A stretch of DNA of 64,000 bases, taken from Mycolicibacterium sp. MU0053. Lineage in GTDB: Bacteria; Actinomycetota; Actinomycetes; Mycobacteriales; Mycobacteriaceae. Location of the stretch: NCBI RefSeq assembly GCF_963378095.1, contig NZ_OY726397.1, positions 1,240,001 to 1,304,000 of the forward strand, written 5' to 3'. The notes beneath the pieces are model-generated. The model did not search any database and was not told where the DNA came from. It saw nothing but the letters and a program-made list of their open reading frames with translations. How positions within the stretch are numbered: the stretch's first letter is position 1; each line of letters starts with the position of its first letter. This document shows, in pieces, positions 63,075 through 64,000 of this stretch. A program made the translations under genes and the position numbers.

Positions 63075-64000
63075 ACGCCTTTGGCAACTACCAATACGAG
63101 ATCTACTTTCAGGGCCTCACCGGCGTGCTGCCCACCTTGCCGATGTCGTATGCCGAACTCGAGGAACGGGCCCGCCACGCGCTATCGCCGTCGGTGTGGT
63201 CCTACGTCGCCGGGGGCGCCGGCGATGAGCACACCCAGGACGGCAACGTCACCGCCTTCCGGGACTGGGGTCTGATGCCCCGGATGCTGGTGGGAGCGAC
63301 CGAACGGGACCTCTCGGTCGAATTGTGGGGGAAGCGTTGGCCGGCACCAATTTTCCTGGCACCGATCGGCGTCATCGGCCTGTGTGCCCAGGACGGTCAC
63401 GGCGACATCGCCACCGCCAAGGCGGCCGCCGCCACCGGGGTTCCGATGGTCGCCTCGACCTTGGTGGAAGACCCGATGGAGGACATCGCCGCGCAATTCG
63501 GGGACACCCCAGGGTTTTTCCAGCTTTACTGTCCCAACGACCGCGACATTGCCGAGAGCCTCGTCCGCCGCGCTGACGCCGCCGGCTACGACGGGATCGT
63601 CGTCACGCTGGACACCTGGATCCCGGGCTGGCGCCCGCGGGACCTGGCGATGTCGAACTTTCCGCAGTTGCGCGGCAAGTGTCTGGCCAACTACACCAGC
63701 GACCCGGTGTTCCGGGAGAAGGCCGGGCTTGCCGAGGGCGGTGATCCCCGCGATGCGGTCATGTACTTCGCGAGCGTCTTCGGCAAGTCGCTGACCTGGG
63801 AGGACCTGACCTGGCTGCGTTCGCTGACCACGTTGCCGCTGATCCTCAAGGGCATCTGTCACCCCGACGATGCCCGGCGCGCAGCCGATTTCGGTGTCGA
63901 CGGGATCTACTGTTCCAACCACGGCGGTCGGCAGGCCAACGGCGGGCTGCCCGCCATCGACTGTCTCCCGGATGTCGTCGAGGCCGCGGGGGACCTGCCG
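63071..64000 (+). CDS. Lactate 2-monooxygenase-like FMN enzyme (3' end outside window)
   Basis: 310 codons visible, open to the right edge. Very similar to M. smegmatis lactate 2-monooxygenase, which converts L-lactate and O2 to acetate, CO2 and water. Landmarks: [33 protein letters not shown] (FMN region), [20 protein letters not shown], and the catalytic His-Arg pair in [19 protein letters not shown] (~283). It could instead be another 2-hydroxyacid oxidase, but the extended similarity favours the monooxygenase. The start at 63071 overlaps the preceding stop. Confidence 0.93.
   Translation, partial: MNAFGNYQYEIYFQGLTGVLPTLPMSYAELEERARHALSPSVWSYVAGGAGDEHTQDGNVTAFRDWGLMPRMLVGATERDLSVELWGKRWPAPIFLAPIGVIGLCAQDGHGDIATAKAAAATGVPMVASTLVEDPMEDIAAQFGDTPGFFQLYCPNDRDIAESLVRRADAAGYDGIVVTLDTWIPGWRPRDLAMSNFPQLRGKCLANYTSDPVFREKAGLAEGGDPRDAVMYFASVFGKSLTWEDLTWLRSLTTLPLILKGICHPDDARRAADFGVDGIYCSNHGGRQANGGLPAIDCLPDVVEAAGDLP

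Overview
The window is high-GC actinobacterial DNA from a non-tuberculous, probably rapidly growing Mycobacterium/Mycolicibacterium. Evidence: the gene order follows the M. tuberculosis Rv1248c-Rv1287 segment (kgd, Rv1249c, Rv1250, Rv1251c, lprE, deaD, cyp130, tap, udgB, amiB2, the Rv1264 cyclase, the Rv1272c/Rv1273c exporter, lprB/lprC, sixA, Rv1277/Rv1278, oppA-oppD, canA, cysD/cysNC, Rv1287). Many genes have a TANNNT -10 element 5-10 nt before an ATG/GTG start, the usual layout of leaderless mycobacterial mRNAs. Orthology was judged by remembered protein similarity, not by a database search.

Layout. 1-7.6 kb: kgd (its 3' end lies off the left edge), a small membrane protein and two MFS exporters. 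7.6-15.5 kb: a large nuclease-helicase, LprE, the DEAD-box helicase DeaD, an acyltransferase, and a siderophore-interacting protein behind an IdeR-like box. 15.5-20.1 kb: a leftward TetR/CYP130 operon, an FAD oxidase and the Tap efflux pump. 20.1-30.6 kb: UdgB, a secreted lipase, a luciferase-like oxidoreductase, Ddn-like/HIT/VOC small proteins, an AraC regulator, an amidase, a DNA-deoxyinosine glycosylase-like protein, the Rv1264-type adenylate cyclase, an AIM24 protein, a small membrane protein and a ribbon-helix-helix protein. M. tuberculosis has Rv1265-pknH-embR in this last interval; those genes are absent here.

30.6-41.2 kb: a heterodimeric ABC exporter, lipoproteins LprB/LprC, SixA, an SbcD/SbcC-like pair and an SfnB/DszC-like monooxygenase. 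41.3-43.7 kb: a putative copper module (membrane protein, PCu(A)C lipoprotein, Tat-exported DyP peroxidase). 43.7-49.1 kb: the oligopeptide importer oppBCDA. 49.3-56.9 kb: carbonic anhydrase, the sulfate-activation operon cysD-cysNC-cysQ, a facing sulfotransferase/DUF1214 pair, an isochorismatase-fold hydrolase and an Rrf2 regulator. 56.9-64 kb: a two-component system with a DUF4097-type protein, a TDT transporter, an F420-type oxidoreductase, a 425-bp non-coding gap, and an unknown gene translationally coupled to a lactate 2-monooxygenase cut by the right edge.

Working together: cysD/cysNC make PAPS, which the facing sulfotransferase would use, and CysQ would remove PAP/PAPS. OppBCDA imports peptides. 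The two ABC half-transporters have complementary degenerate ATP sites. The most unusual signals are non-coding: exact 8-bp-period repeats over the start codon of the ribbon-helix-helix gene, an identical 18-mer in two post-stop hairpins 19 kb apart, stacked perfect palindromes in the tap/udgB gap, and dyads and hairpins around the copper genes. There is no sign of prophage, insertion sequence, CRISPR array, tRNA or rRNA.
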